Source: Staphylococcus chromogenes (GTDB lineage: Bacteria > Bacillota > Bacilli > Staphylococcales > Staphylococcaceae). Taken from it: a stretch of 64,000 nt of DNA. The notes below the pieces were generated by a model. The model was not told the DNA's origin. It made no database searches and saw only the letters and a list, made by a program, of their open reading frames with translations. Below, piece after piece: positions 40,739 to 50,264 of the stretch (its first letter is position 1; every line of letters begins with the position of its first letter). The DNA lies in assembly GCF_029024625.1 (NCBI RefSeq), contig NZ_CP118953.1, positions 1,488,001 through 1,552,000 of the forward strand, in the 5' to 3' direction. Position numbers and translations under genes: made by a program.

Positions 40739-41613
40739 TAATATTTCACCTTTCGATTTGAAATTTCATTAAGTAATTGAACATAATGTTGATATCGGAA
40801 TTCTGAAATTTCTCCGGCCTCTACCGACGCTTTCACGTAACATTTAGGTTCATTGACATGATAGCAGTCCCGAAATTTACATTGTTCTCCATAGCGACTG
40901 ATTTCTATGAAGTTGTCTCGCAAAGTTTCTTTATCGATGTGGTCAAAATCTAGCGCACTAAACCCCGGGGTATCTGCAATAAACCCCTGCGCTCTAGGAT
41001 ATAATTCGACATGTCGCGTCGTATGTTTTCCTCGATTGAGCGAAGTAGAAATTTCATTCGTCTCAATGTTAAACGTAGGTTGAAATCTATTTAATAAGCT
41101 AGACTTACCAACTCCAGATTGACCACTCAACACAGCCAAACCCGGTTCCCATTCTGTAAAAATTTCGGATGCTGCATCATCTTTGCCCACAAATTGGGTC
41201 GCATAACCGATATCTTCATAAATGCTCAATATGTTTTCAATTTCGTTTATTTCTTCTTTTGTTGCTAAATCTTTTTTCGTAATGACGATGCGTGGCTTTA
41301 ATCCATATGAATGACCGATAACGAGGAAGCGGTCAAGTAATTGTGTTGAAAAGTTAGGAGATACCGCACTCATCACAATCACTAATAAATCTATATTACT
41401 GACAGGGGGACGCTTCAATTCATTTTTACGTGGATGAATATGATGAATATAACCTGAGGCATGTGTTTCATCATCAATATCCACAATATCCCCCACTATG
41501 GGAGAGATTTGCTTTTTCCTAAATAGCCCTCTCGGCTTAGCGTCATATAACGTTCCATCAACATCAACGCGATAGACACCACTGAGTGATCTAATGATTC
41601 GACCTGTTTTCAC
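40738..41613 (-). CDS. rsgA: small ribosomal subunit biogenesis GTPase RsgA
   Basis: Circularly permuted GTPase for late 30S maturation. The 291-aa protein has an N-terminal OB fold (about 1-65), then TKKD (G4), [12 protein letters not shown] (G1) and DTPGFSALD (G3), and a C-terminal zinc domain ([17 protein letters not shown]). In S. aureus it lies next to pknB (from memory); here a P450 gene and two terminators come between. Confidence 0.97.
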   Translation of the reverse strand: MKTGRIIRSLSGVYRVDVDGTLYDAKPRGLFRKKQISPIVGDIVDIDDETHASGYIHHIHPRKNELKRPPVSNIDLLVIVMSAVSPNFSTQLLDRFLVIGHSYGLKPRIVITKKDLATKEEINEIENILSIYEDIGYATQFVGKDDAASEIFTEWEPGLAVLSGQSGVGKSSLLNRFQPTFNIETNEISTSLNRGKHTTRHVELYPRAQGFIADTPGFSALDFDHIDKETLRDNFIEISRYGEQCKFRDCYHVNEPKCYVKASVEAGEISEFRYQHYVQLLNEISNRKVKY

Positions 41614-41729
41614 AATTGCACCTCGTTTATAAGATAGTTTTCTATTATATTATAGCAAAGGTGACGTTGAAATCACATTCACAATATAGGCGTGTGGCAT
41701 GACCGGAAGTTTGTAAAATCACCACTATC

Positions 41730-41750
41730 CTTGGCTTAACATCATAAATT
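41730..41750. repeat. 21-bp repeat, copy 2
   Basis: Starts CTTGGCTTAACAT and matches 28541-28561 at 19 of 21 positions. Both copies lie in intergenic DNA. May be chance or a decayed element. Confidence 0.35.
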
Positions 41751-41797
41751 TAGGAATCAAACCGTTTTCTACACTTACTTATACACGCACACTAAAA

Positions 41798-41833
41798 ATC
41801 CTACTCACAAAACATTTCATTTGCGAGTAGGAT
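41798..41833 (-). terminator. terminator of the P450 gene
   Basis: Minus-strand hairpin ATCCTACTC / GAGTAGGAT followed by TTTTTAG, about 41 nt past the stop codon; separates the P450 from rsgA. Confidence 0.85.
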
Positions 41834-41874
41834 GTGTATAAAAACAAATGTACGATGTGTCTTTTATTTAAAAT

Positions 41875-43152
41875 TTAACGTTGCACACGTGGGCGAACAC
41901 GATGAATCACTGGACCGCTTGTCACTTTACCAGGGAATTGATCTAATTTTACACTTAAATCTTGTACGGGTGCATCAAAATCAATTTTAGTTGCAAAATA
42001 CTTAATCGTTTCTTCCATAATAATGATGGTCATCCATTCTCCAGCACAACGATGATTTGTATAGAAGTCACCGCCACCTTGAGGGATTAAATCAAATGGA
42101 CTGCCATCCCAGTTTTCAAATCGATCAGGATTGAATTGATATGGATTTTCAAACAATTCAGGATCATGTGTTGTACCAAAAATATCTAGTAATGTAAACG
42201 TTCCTTTTTTAATTTTAAAGCCATCAAATTCCACATCTTTTTTGAGTTTACCTGGTAAAAATGGAACAAATGGGAAAATACGACGGACTTCTTGCGCAAA
42301 TTTGTAGGCATAATTTGGGTCATCCGCGACTTGCAATTTAATACGCTCTTGATCAAATTCAAGCATTGCTTTTACTGCATAGCTCACAAATCGATTGATT
42401 GCTGCAAGAGGACGTACCACATTCATTAATTCAACTGCGCATAAATGTGGATCCATTTGATGTCCTTTATAATCTTTCCAATGCGCAAACTCATAGAGTG
42501 CTGTTCCTGGTTGGGCTTTCATTTTGCCTTCACGTACCGCGACAATTTGATTTTCTAAAAACTTTTCAACGCGAGCACGCGCTTTTTTCGCTTTACGATA
42601 ACCGCCACCAAATGTTTGACCCAAGCCTTGGAATGAATCAATCATGATGTCCATATCACGTGCATTGCGCTTAGCTTCTTCAGATGTTTGTTGGAGACCT
42701 GCCCATCTAAATCCTATTTTTGTCAAAATATAAATTGACGTTTTATATATATTTACTTCGTCTTGACGTTGCATCTCTTCTGTGTGCATAAACCAGTAGT
42801 TACGTGTAAGGTCACGCAAATATTTAAGATTTTCTTCCGTCATGAGTGACATGAAGAGCGCCTTACGATCCACATGAACTTTACCTTTAGTCGTGTGTAT
42901 CGCACCTTTACCAAAAAGGGTGTTCACAACACGTTTTGGTAAAGTTTTTTCGCGTTGCATAAGCTCATTATCGTAAAATAATTCAGCTGCTTCTTTTCCG
43001 CTTATCACTGTCATGGGTTTCATACCAATTGCAGCTGTTTCAAAGGCTTTAGTACCAAATTTTTCTAAACGACACGGCACATATGTATATGCCTCATTCA
43101 AAATTTTAAACGTGTTATCTAAGCCAGAATCTTTAGGTAGTTTTTTCGCCAC
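41875..43152 (-). CDS. CYP152-family cytochrome P450 peroxygenase (OleT-like fatty acid decarboxylase candidate)
   Basis: A 425-aa P450 of the fatty-acid peroxygenase type (CYP152), which uses hydrogen peroxide instead of a reductase. I choose GTG at 43152: GGGGGGAAC lies just before it and the product (VAKKLPKDSGLDNTFK) aligns with OleT from Jeotgalicoccus. Numbering from that GTG, the OleT set is complete: Phe80 and His86 in TLFGKGAIH, Arg247 in VVRPLAAINRF, and the heme Cys369 in NHRCAGEW. B. subtilis P450 BS-beta has Gln at the His site and hydroxylates; His is linked to terminal alkene formation. YAYKFAQEVRRIFPFVPFLPG and FDLIPQGGGDFYTNHRC are close to OleT. No membrane anchor. Monocistronic, between pknB and rsgA terminators. 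Activity (decarboxylation or hydroxylation) is inferred. Confidence 0.92.
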   Translation of the reverse strand: MAKKLPKDSGLDNTFKILNEAYTYVPCRLEKFGTKAFETAAIGMKPMTVISGKEAAELFYDNELMQREKTLPKRVVNTLFGKGAIHTTKGKVHVDRKALFMSLMTEENLKYLRDLTRNYWFMHTEEMQRQDEVNIYKTSIYILTKIGFRWAGLQQTSEEAKRNARDMDIMIDSFQGLGQTFGGGYRKAKKARARVEKFLENQIVAVREGKMKAQPGTALYEFAHWKDYKGHQMDPHLCAVELMNVVRPLAAINRFVSYAVKAMLEFDQERIKLQVADDPNYAYKFAQEVRRIFPFVPFLPGKLKKDVEFDGFKIKKGTFTLLDIFGTTHDPELFENPYQFNPDRFENWDGSPFDLIPQGGGDFYTNHRCAGEWMTIIIMEETIKYFATKIDFDAPVQDLSVKLDQFPGKVTSGPVIHRVRPRVQR

Positions 43153-43194
43153 TTTTACGTTCCCCCCGAAATTCATTTTCTTTCATTTTACCCT

Positions 43195-43200
43195 ATTATA
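43195..43200 (-). promoter_or_regulatory. candidate -10 element of the P450 gene
   Basis: TATAAT on the minus strand, 43 nt upstream of the GTG start and just after the pknB terminator. The -35 is poor (AGATTA at 17 bp). Confidence 0.4.
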
Positions 43201-43276
43201 ACGTGTTTTAATCCCAATAATCTAATAAAAAAAGCCATTCATTCACCTTTTCTATGTCGCTTCCGATGGCATAAAA

Positions 43277-43326
43277 AAGGTAGGACTCAGTGACAAAAAT
43301 GCCTTTTATCACAAAGCTCCTACCTT
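43277..43326 (-). terminator. terminator of the def-...-stp-pknB operon
   Basis: Minus-strand arms AAGGTAGGA / TCCTACCTT around a long loop, followed by TTTTTT, 6 nt after the pknB stop codon. Confidence 0.8.
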
Positions 43327-43331
43327 AGTTT

Positions 43332-45335
43332 TTATACATCATCATAGGCTATTGTTTTATCATTAACCGTTTTTCCATCTACCTTCACGGTGTAACTCGC
43401 TTCACTGTCTTTTTCTATCACAAAGCTTAAATTTTGCGTAATCGAGCGAGTTATTGTGAATGATTCTATAGGTGCCTCACCATTGCTATTTTTATCTTTT
43501 TTGAAAATCTCAACTTTTTGAGGTTTTCCTGCTTTACCTGTATACGGTATCGTAAAACTTTCTTGATACGTTTTGTCTTTAGCTGTATTATCCTCTTGAC
43601 TATCATCATCAGCTGTAGACTCATCTGACTTTTCACCTTTAGAAACGATGAAACGCACTGTACTTCCTTCATCGACTTCTGCTTTCTGAGGTGAGTGCTT
43701 GATAATATCGCCTTCTTTTATCTTATCGTCAGCACGCTCACCATCAACTTGCACGGTTAATCCTTTTTGTTCAAGTTCTTTTTTGACTGTCTCAAAATTT
43801 TTGCCTGTATAGTCGTCTACATAAACTTGTCTTTTCCCTAGTGATTCAGTTATATCTACACGGTCTTTTGACACTGCCACTTTTTGACCTGGACTAATAC
43901 TTTGACCTTCAATATTACCTTTCGCGATATCGTGTTGCGTGTAGGCAGTGGTGAAGTGAACATTTTTAAAGCCCAAATCTTGTAGCATTTTCTCCGCTGT
44001 TGCTTTCGTTTGACCAATTAAATTTGGCATTTCTTCAATGTGTTCACCTTTAGAAATAACAATATCTACTTTCGATCCTTGTTCCACTTTTTCGCCAGCT
44101 TCAGGTTGAATTTTCATAACGCGATTTTTAGCATATTCATCACTATAATCTTGCGTAATACGGCCAACTTTCAGTTTATTGTCTTTTAACATTTTTTCTG
44201 CCTGATTTTCAGTTTTACCTAGTACATTAGGCACTTGACTATATTTATTACCCATCATTGCAGCGGCCGCAAAAATAAATAGGCTGATGAATAGCAATAT
44301 AAATATAAACACAAAGGCTATCTTTTTCCCTCTCGACCGCTTCGGATGCGCAGGCGTCACTGACGGTGATTGTTGGGAGGACGAAGTGACAACTGGAATT
44401 TGAGTTGTTTGTTGAACAGTTTTCGCTGATTTTGGCTCATTTTTTAATGTATCTTTGTTGATCGCAATCGTTTTCGTTGCACTTTCGTCAGTTTGATAGC
44501 GCGCTTCATCTTTTCTTGCTTCTGAAAGTGATGATTTGAGATCGTAATGCATCTCTGCAACAGAGCGATAGCGATACGATTGATCTTTTTCAGTCGCTTT
44601 TAGGATGACGTTACTCAATGATTGAGGGACGTCATGTCGTTGCTCTGTAACGTTGGGGACCGCATCTTGAATTTGTTTAATCGCAATACTTACTGGCGTT
44701 TCACCAGTAAATGGTGGGTGGCCAATCAGCATTTCATAGAGCACAATACCTAGCGAATATATATCTGATTGTTCACCGGTTTTTTCACCTTTTGCTTGCT
44801 CTGGTGATAAGTATTGTACTGTTCCTACGACATGATTCGTTTGTGTCATTGCCGTTTCACTTAGTGCTTTCGCAATACCAAAGTCAACAATTTTAAGGGT
44901 TTGATTGCGATCGATGATAATATTTTGAGGCTTTATATCTCGATGTACAATGCCTTTTTCATGCGCATGTTGTATCCCATTAAAAATTTGTTCTGCAAAT
45001 TGAATCGCTTTTTGCGGCGACAATTGTCCATGCGATTTAATGTAATCTGAAAGTGTTGGTCCTTCAATGTACTCCATCACAAGAAAGAAACAGTCATCTT
45101 CTTCCCCTACATCTAGCACACTGACAATATTTTCATGAGATAAAATGGTCGTATTCTGAACTTCTCGTTCAAAACGGGCAATGGTTTCATGCTTTTCATT
45201 TGGTGAGACATGTATCATTTTTACTGCGACTTGGCGATTCAGTATTTGGTCCCAAGCCACATAAACATTACTCATGCCTCCGCCACCTAATATATGCTTA
45301 AGTTCATAACGCTCGTCTATAATACGGCCAATCAT
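43332..45335 (-). CDS. pknB: serine/threonine-protein kinase PknB (Stk1, PASTA kinase)
   Basis: Membrane kinase that senses muropeptides/lipid II and controls cell wall and division. The 667-aa protein has an N-terminal kinase domain (ATP loop LGGGGMSNVYVAW, Lys39, HRDIKPQN at 131-138, DFG at 151-153, APE-like SPEQ), a Ser/Thr-rich linker, one membrane helix (about 345-370) and three extracellular PASTA domains, then an Ig-like C-terminal end. It overlaps stp by 4 nt. Confidence 0.97.
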   Translation of the reverse strand: MIGRIIDERYELKHILGGGGMSNVYVAWDQILNRQVAVKMIHVSPNEKHETIARFEREVQNTTILSHENIVSVLDVGEEDDCFFLVMEYIEGPTLSDYIKSHGQLSPQKAIQFAEQIFNGIQHAHEKGIVHRDIKPQNIIIDRNQTLKIVDFGIAKALSETAMTQTNHVVGTVQYLSPEQAKGEKTGEQSDIYSLGIVLYEMLIGHPPFTGETPVSIAIKQIQDAVPNVTEQRHDVPQSLSNVILKATEKDQSYRYRSVAEMHYDLKSSLSEARKDEARYQTDESATKTIAINKDTLKNEPKSAKTVQQTTQIPVVTSSSQQSPSVTPAHPKRSRGKKIAFVFIFILLFISLFIFAAAAMMGNKYSQVPNVLGKTENQAEKMLKDNKLKVGRITQDYSDEYAKNRVMKIQPEAGEKVEQGSKVDIVISKGEHIEEMPNLIGQTKATAEKMLQDLGFKNVHFTTAYTQHDIAKGNIEGQSISPGQKVAVSKDRVDITESLGKRQVYVDDYTGKNFETVKKELEQKGLTVQVDGERADDKIKEGDIIKHSPQKAEVDEGSTVRFIVSKGEKSDESTADDDSQEDNTAKDKTYQESFTIPYTGKAGKPQKVEIFKKDKNSNGEAPIESFTITRSITQNLSFVIEKDSEASYTVKVDGKTVNDKTIAYDDV

Positions 45336-46075
45336 ACAGGCTCACCTGCAATTTCTGCAAGTATAAATGAAGTATTATCTTTTGCCTCGTAAGATTTTGC
45401 GAGCTCTAAAATCGCCTCTCCAACTTCAGCCAACGTCGCATTCGATTTCAATACATTATGAATCTCTTTTAAAGGTACGTAATCAGTTAAACCATCAGAA
45501 TTAAGTAGCAAGTATTGGTAAAAGTGGATACGCTTTGTAAACACATCAGGCGACACACGTCGATCTGTCCCCATCACTTTTGTAATGATATTACGGCGTG
45601 GATGGTGTAGTGCTTCTTCTTCAGTAATTTGACCTAGCATCACAAGTTGATTCACAAACGTATGATCAATCGTCACCTGATTAAAATGGCGCCCATTGAC
45701 GAGATACGCTCTTGAATCACCAATATTCGCAACCACAATGTGGTGATCATAAACTAAAGCACACACACATGTTGTCCCCATCCCTTTATATGAAGACTGA
45801 CTTTCAGAAAGCTGAAATAATTCACGGTTAATGGTTTGAAGTGTATGTTTCAGCCAAGTCTCAGCACGCTCTTGTTCAATATAGTTTTCTTCTTCAAATC
45901 GTGATTGCAGGGCCTCTACAACAAATTGGGAAGCTACTTCACCAGCTTGGTGCCCTCCCATCCCATCACAGACAACGATTAATTGCTGTTCTGTTTGATT
46001 GAAAAATATACCACCAGCGTCTTCATTTTGTTCCCGATAAAAACCAACATCTGTAAATAATTCTGCGTTTAACAT
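45332..46075 (-). CDS. stp: PP2C-type protein phosphatase Stp (PrpC)
   Basis: Dephosphorylates PknB and its targets. The 247-aa protein has the PP2C metal motifs DVGFYREQNEDAGG, VVCDGMGGHQAGEVAS and LLNSDGLTDYV. It overlaps pknB by 4 nt and follows rlmN by 5 nt. Confidence 0.96.
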   Translation of the reverse strand: MLNAELFTDVGFYREQNEDAGGIFFNQTEQQLIVVCDGMGGHQAGEVASQFVVEALQSRFEEENYIEQERAETWLKHTLQTINRELFQLSESQSSYKGMGTTCVCALVYDHHIVVANIGDSRAYLVNGRHFNQVTIDHTFVNQLVMLGQITEEEALHHPRRNIITKVMGTDRRVSPDVFTKRIHFYQYLLLNSDGLTDYVPLKEIHNVLKSNATLAEVGEAILELAKSYEAKDNTSFILAEIAGEPV

Positions 46076-46080
46076 CGTTT

Positions 46081-47175
46081 CTACCTCGTTTCTGCTTCAC
46101 GTTCTTTTGCACGTAGTTGTCCACACGCTGCATCTATATCTGAACCTTGTTCACGTCTAATTGTAGCATTGATTCCTAAACGTTTTAATTCTTTTTCAAA
46201 TTTAAAAATATCATCTTTAGGTGTTTTAACATAATTACGCTCTGGTACATGGTTCACTGGGATAAGATTCACATGACAATTCAATGGCTTAATTAAGGCA
46301 GCGAGCTCTCGTGCATGCTCAAGTTGATCATTGACGCCACCGAACAACCCATATTCAAACGTAATGCGACGATTCGTTTTTTCTTGATAATATTGTATGG
46401 CTTCCATCAATTTATTCACATCGTAGGCTCTATTAATCGGCATTAATTTTGAACGAATTTCATTATTTGCCGCATGTAAACTTACAGCAAAGTTAATTTG
46501 TAATGATTCGTCTGCAAAATCATAGATGCGCGGAATAATGCCTGATGTGGACACCGTAATGTGACGTGCACCAATATTTAAGCCTTCATCGTGATTTACA
46601 ATTTTCAAAAAGTCCATCATTTCATCATAGTTTTCAAAAGGTTCCCCAATCCCCATAATTACAATAGAGGATACCCGTTCATCTGTCTCATCTAAAGCTT
46701 TTTGTACCGTTAATACTTGAGAAACGATTTCGCCAGCTTCAAGGTTACGTTTCAGTCCCCCCAAAGTTGAAGCACAAAAAGTGCAACCAATACGACAGCC
46801 CACTTGTGTTGTTACGCAAACTGAATTCCCATAGTCATGACGCATTAATACAGTTTCGATTGTGTAGCCGTCTTGTAATTGGAATAAAAATTTAATAGTG
46901 CCATCTCGACTTTCTTGCTTAACCACGGTTTCTAATGTAGTAATGACAAAATTGTCAGCTAAAAGTTGACGTAAATCTTTCGATAAATTCGTCATCTCTT
47001 CAAAAGCATCCACACGTTTGTCATAAAGCCATTCATAAATTTGTTTCGCTCGGAAACTTTGTTGACCATGCTCACTTAGCCACTGTTTCATCTCATCATA
47101 ACGTAAAGAATAAATCGATTGTTTCTCGAAATCAGGTAAAAATTTATTTTTCTTCTTCTTTTCTGCAGTGATCAT
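46081..47175 (-). CDS. rlmN: dual-specificity RNA methyltransferase RlmN
   Basis: Radical SAM enzyme that methylates C2 of A2503 in 23S rRNA and A37 in tRNA. The 364-aa protein has the cluster motif [11 protein letters not shown] (CX3CX2C) and the C-terminal catalytic Cys in [31 protein letters not shown] and NLIPVNHV are typical. It overlaps rsmB by 4 nt. Confidence 0.97.
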   Translation of the reverse strand: MITAEKKKKNKFLPDFEKQSIYSLRYDEMKQWLSEHGQQSFRAKQIYEWLYDKRVDAFEEMTNLSKDLRQLLADNFVITTLETVVKQESRDGTIKFLFQLQDGYTIETVLMRHDYGNSVCVTTQVGCRIGCTFCASTLGGLKRNLEAGEIVSQVLTVQKALDETDERVSSIVIMGIGEPFENYDEMMDFLKIVNHDEGLNIGARHITVSTSGIIPRIYDFADESLQINFAVSLHAANNEIRSKLMPINRAYDVNKLMEAIQYYQEKTNRRITFEYGLFGGVNDQLEHARELAALIKPLNCHVNLIPVNHVPERNYVKTPKDDIFKFEKELKRLGINATIRREQGSDIDAACGQLRAKEREAETR

Positions 47176-48482
47176 TTCGCACGTTCCTTTCTTTTAATTT
47201 TCGTAATGAAGAAGCCATCTGTATTCAAATCTTGAGGTAACAGTTGTAAGGTGCGCGTTGTTTGACCATTTACTGGATTGATAAAGGGTTCAAACTCAAA
47301 CTCAGGATGCGCTTTTAAAAATGTATAAATCACATTTTCATTCTCCATCTGCTCAATGGTACATGTGGAATAAACGAGCGTTCCTCCTTCTTTTAAGGCA
47401 TGTACAACGTTTTCTAATATTTTCAACTGTACTTCGACGAGAGAAGCAACTTGCGCCTCAGTCATCGTATATTTAATTTCCGGTTTATGTCGTAGGACAC
47501 CTAAACCACTACATGGGGCGTCGACAATAATTTTGTCATATTTTTTTGTGTATGGCGTCGTAGCATCATGAACGAATGCTGAAATGTTCTTCAATTTTAA
47601 TTTATTTATATTCTCTTCAATTAACGTAATTTTATGTTCGTGAATATCTGTCGCATCAACGTGACCGGTATTTTTCATTAATTCCGCTGTTTGGCAAGCT
47701 TTTCCACCTGGTGCACTACAGCAGTCTAATATCTCTTCCTCATGTTGTGGATTTAATATTTCAGCGACAAACATCGAACTTTTATCTTGAATACTCAATT
47801 TGCCTTCTTTAAACAAGGTTGCGTCCATCACGGTTCCATGAGAGATATGCAAACAGACATCTATATGTGTATCTTTTTCTACGGTATAACCTTCACTTTG
47901 AAGTTGTTCAACTGCGGCATCCACAGATAATTGCGTTTTATTTACGCGGACGGTTTGTGGAACCGGGTGTTGCATCGCTTTTAAGATAGCTTCAGTTGTT
48001 TCTATCCCGTAATGCGTTTTCCAATGCTTCACAATCCACTGTGGCATACTATATTGAATAGATAAGCGTTTAACCTCATCTTTGATAGCCGTTAAATCAG
48101 GCAAATCTTCTGTGGTGACACGTCTTAAAATAGCATTAACGGTATTCCCTGTTTGTTGACCTCCACGCTTTTTCGCAAGTGTTACGGCTTCGTTAATAAT
48201 GGCATGCGTTGGTATTTTATCCATATAAATGAATTGGTAGAGGCTCATCCACAATAACCGACGTACCCATCCTTTAATTTTTGTTTTGATAAAAGGCTTT
48301 AAATAATAATCTAGCGTCAATTTGTGCTGAATCGTGCCGTAAACTAATGCGGTCAACAATCCTCGATCTGCAGCACTTAAAGATTCGCGCGTTAACACTT
48401 CATTAATCTTCAAGTTACTATAGGCGCCCTCTTTAAATACCGCTTCTATCGTTTCAAGACTTAATGCGCGCACTGTAGTCAT
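47172..48482 (-). CDS. rsmB: 16S rRNA (cytosine(967)-C(5))-methyltransferase RsmB
   Basis: Makes m5C967 in 16S rRNA. The 436-aa protein has a NusB-like helical N-terminal domain (about 1-140) and a Rossmann methyltransferase domain with [14 protein letters not shown] (SAM binding), the two catalytic cysteines in VDAPCSGLG and [15 protein letters not shown]. Its ATG directly follows the fmt stop codon. Confidence 0.96.
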   Translation of the reverse strand: MTTVRALSLETIEAVFKEGAYSNLKINEVLTRESLSAADRGLLTALVYGTIQHKLTLDYYLKPFIKTKIKGWVRRLLWMSLYQFIYMDKIPTHAIINEAVTLAKKRGGQQTGNTVNAILRRVTTEDLPDLTAIKDEVKRLSIQYSMPQWIVKHWKTHYGIETTEAILKAMQHPVPQTVRVNKTQLSVDAAVEQLQSEGYTVEKDTHIDVCLHISHGTVMDATLFKEGKLSIQDKSSMFVAEILNPQHEEEILDCCSAPGGKACQTAELMKNTGHVDATDIHEHKITLIEENINKLKLKNISAFVHDATTPYTKKYDKIIVDAPCSGLGVLRHKPEIKYTMTEAQVASLVEVQLKILENVVHALKEGGTLVYSTCTIEQMENENVIYTFLKAHPEFEFEPFINPVNGQTTRTLQLLPQDLNTDGFFITKIKRKERAK

Positions 48483-49421
48483 TTATCCTAAGTCCTTTCC
48501 AACAAGCTCTTCTTGATATCCACTTAAAAAATTGGCTGTTGGCATGCGTTTTTTACCCGCCAATTGAATTTCTTTTAACGCAATACTTTCACTTGAACCT
48601 GTTCCGACAATGATTTGTTTTTTTGTCGTTCGAATAATTTTCCCCGCTTCACCTGTTATATCCTTCACAATATCAGCAGCATAGATTTTCATGACTTTAT
48701 CATCAAAGCGCGTTGAAGCGACCGGCCATGGTGAAAGGCCACGAATATGATTGAAAATCGTACGTGCATCTTGTGACCAATCAATCCACTCATCTTCACG
48801 TTGAATATTTGAAGCAAATGAAGCATTCGTATCGTCTTGTGCGGTACGTGGATTTGTGCCGTTTAAAATAGAGGGTAAAGTGTCACTTAACAACTTTGTG
48901 CCTAACGCACTTAATTTATCATGCATCGTACCCACGTTATCTTGATCTTCAATCGGTAAGGCTTGTTGAGCAATCATATCACCAGCATCAAGTCGTTCTA
49001 CCATATACATAATCGTTACACCTGTTTCACTTTCTCCATCTATGATGGCTTGGTGAATAGGTGCACCTCCTCGATATTTTGGGAGTAATGAGGCATGTAC
49101 ATTCACTGCCCCATATTTAGGGTGGTCAAGTAACGCTTTTGGTAATAATTGTCCAAATGCTGCCGTTACAATCAAATCATACTCCATATTTAATAATGTG
49201 TTTAGTGTCTCAGAGTCACTGAGTTTTTCCGGTTGATATACAGGGACATCATGCGCCATAGCAACCTTTTTTACCGGGGGTGGTGTCAACGTCCGTTTTC
49301 GTCCAACAGGGCGATCTGGTTGTGTAACGACCGCAACAACCTCATAAGATTCTATTAACATTTCTAAAATCGAAGTCGAAAAATCTGGTGTCCCCATAAA
49401 AACAATTTTATTCTTCGTCAT
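48483..49421 (-). CDS. fmt: methionyl-tRNA formyltransferase
   Basis: Formylates initiator Met-tRNA. The 312-aa protein has the N-terminal formyl-transferase fold with [21 protein letters not shown] (Asn-His catalytic set) and the later Asp region [17 protein letters not shown]; the last 100 residues are the tRNA-contacting domain. It overlaps the upstream deformylase-like gene by 14 nt. Confidence 0.97.
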   Translation of the reverse strand: MTKNKIVFMGTPDFSTSILEMLIESYEVVAVVTQPDRPVGRKRTLTPPPVKKVAMAHDVPVYQPEKLSDSETLNTLLNMEYDLIVTAAFGQLLPKALLDHPKYGAVNVHASLLPKYRGGAPIHQAIIDGESETGVTIMYMVERLDAGDMIAQQALPIEDQDNVGTMHDKLSALGTKLLSDTLPSILNGTNPRTAQDDTNASFASNIQREDEWIDWSQDARTIFNHIRGLSPWPVASTRFDDKVMKIYAADIVKDITGEAGKIIRTTKKQIIVGTGSSESIALKEIQLAGKKRMPTANFLSGYQEELVGKDLG

Positions 49422-49896
49422 AATACGCCTCCAATTCTTGTTCTGTAATCTCTCTATCCATTATATCTGTAAATAATATGCCATTTAAATTGTCAATTTC
49501 ATGTAAAATCATTCGTGCGATATCATCATAAGCGGTGAGCTCAACTTCGCGCCCATATATATCTTGGCTTTTTACGGTAATCATTTGACTTCGCGTCACT
49601 TCACCAAAACGATGAGGTACACTCAAACAACCTTCTATCTCCGTAACTTGTTTTTCTGACGCCTTGATAAGCGTTGGATTAATCAACTGTAAAAGTCCAT
49701 CTTGTTCCATGTCTACAAGCGCGATTTGTTGAGAGATTCCAATTTGAGGGGCACTCAGTGCTTGGCCACCCGACTCATACATCGTATCTTCGAGATCTTG
49801 AAAAATTTCCGTCAAAGTCGAATCAAAAGTTTCTACACGGTTTGCTTTTTTATGAATGAGTGGATTGTCATCTGTTAAAATTTTCTTAATTGCCAT
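49408..49896 (-). CDS. def: peptide deformylase-like protein with altered metal motif
   Basis: A 162-aa member of the polypeptide deformylase family beside fmt. Motif 2 is intact (EGCLS, residues 88-92, Cys90), but motif 3 reads HEIDN (132-136) where active enzymes have HEXDH, so one of two metal-binding His is replaced by Asn136; motif 1 reads [10 protein letters not shown] in place of GVGLAAPQIG. S. aureus also has a degenerate deformylase paralogue beside fmt (from memory), more degenerate than this one. I infer that it is inactive or weakly active and that another def gene elsewhere does the essential job. The ribosome-binding site is AGGAGAAAG. It heads the def-fmt-rsmB-rlmN-stp-pknB operon. 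Confidence 0.9.
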   Translation of the reverse strand: MAIKKILTDDNPLIHKKANRVETFDSTLTEIFQDLEDTMYESGGQALSAPQIGISQQIALVDMEQDGLLQLINPTLIKASEKQVTEIEGCLSVPHRFGEVTRSQMITVKSQDIYGREVELTAYDDIARMILHEIDNLNGILFTDIMDREITEQELEAYYDEE

Positions 49897-50264
49897 CAGT
49901 CTTTCTCCTATTAAAATTCATCATTATATTATAGCTTAAATTGCCAAAAAATGCGATGTAGGTTCACACTTGTTTCCGCATTTGTTGTCATTTGAAATTT
50001 TACGCTTCCTTCAAGTCAGGCCACGCATTCTTTTAGCGATAGGACGCTACTATCATTACTTAAAGAAAGTGGAATTAAACGCCTTCGTTTATGGATACAC
50101 CTCATTCAAAAATTTAATTATGGCCTTTAAATTTGTAATAGAAGAGCCATCAAAATTTTTCTGTGGGTAAATTTTGATGGCTCTCTCAGTTTTTGCGGGC
50201 GCTCTTGACACTCGCGCTCTCTTATTCATGTCGTCACGATGGTCTCATTTTAACATTTCATGTC
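49897..50264. other. intergenic region between priA and def
   Basis: Contains a TATAAT candidate -10 for def (49928-49933), about 140 nt of DNA in which I find no gene, and the repeat hairpin at 50144-50183. A plus-strand reading of 66 codons (49970-50170) runs into this hairpin and resembles nothing I recognise. Confidence 0.6.
50144..50183. terminator. hairpin repeat downstream of priA (copy B)
   Basis: GAGCCATCAAAATTT / AAATTTTGATGGCTC around a 10-nt loop, 82 nt past the priA stop. The arms match the hairpin at 21031-21068 over 14 bases each. T richness on either side is modest. Confidence 0.7.

Noticed and set aside
49970..50170. 66-codon plus-strand frame between priA and def, considered as a transposase remnant
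   Set aside because: No transposase motif or inverted ends, and it runs into the repeat hairpin. Left as unexplained DNA.
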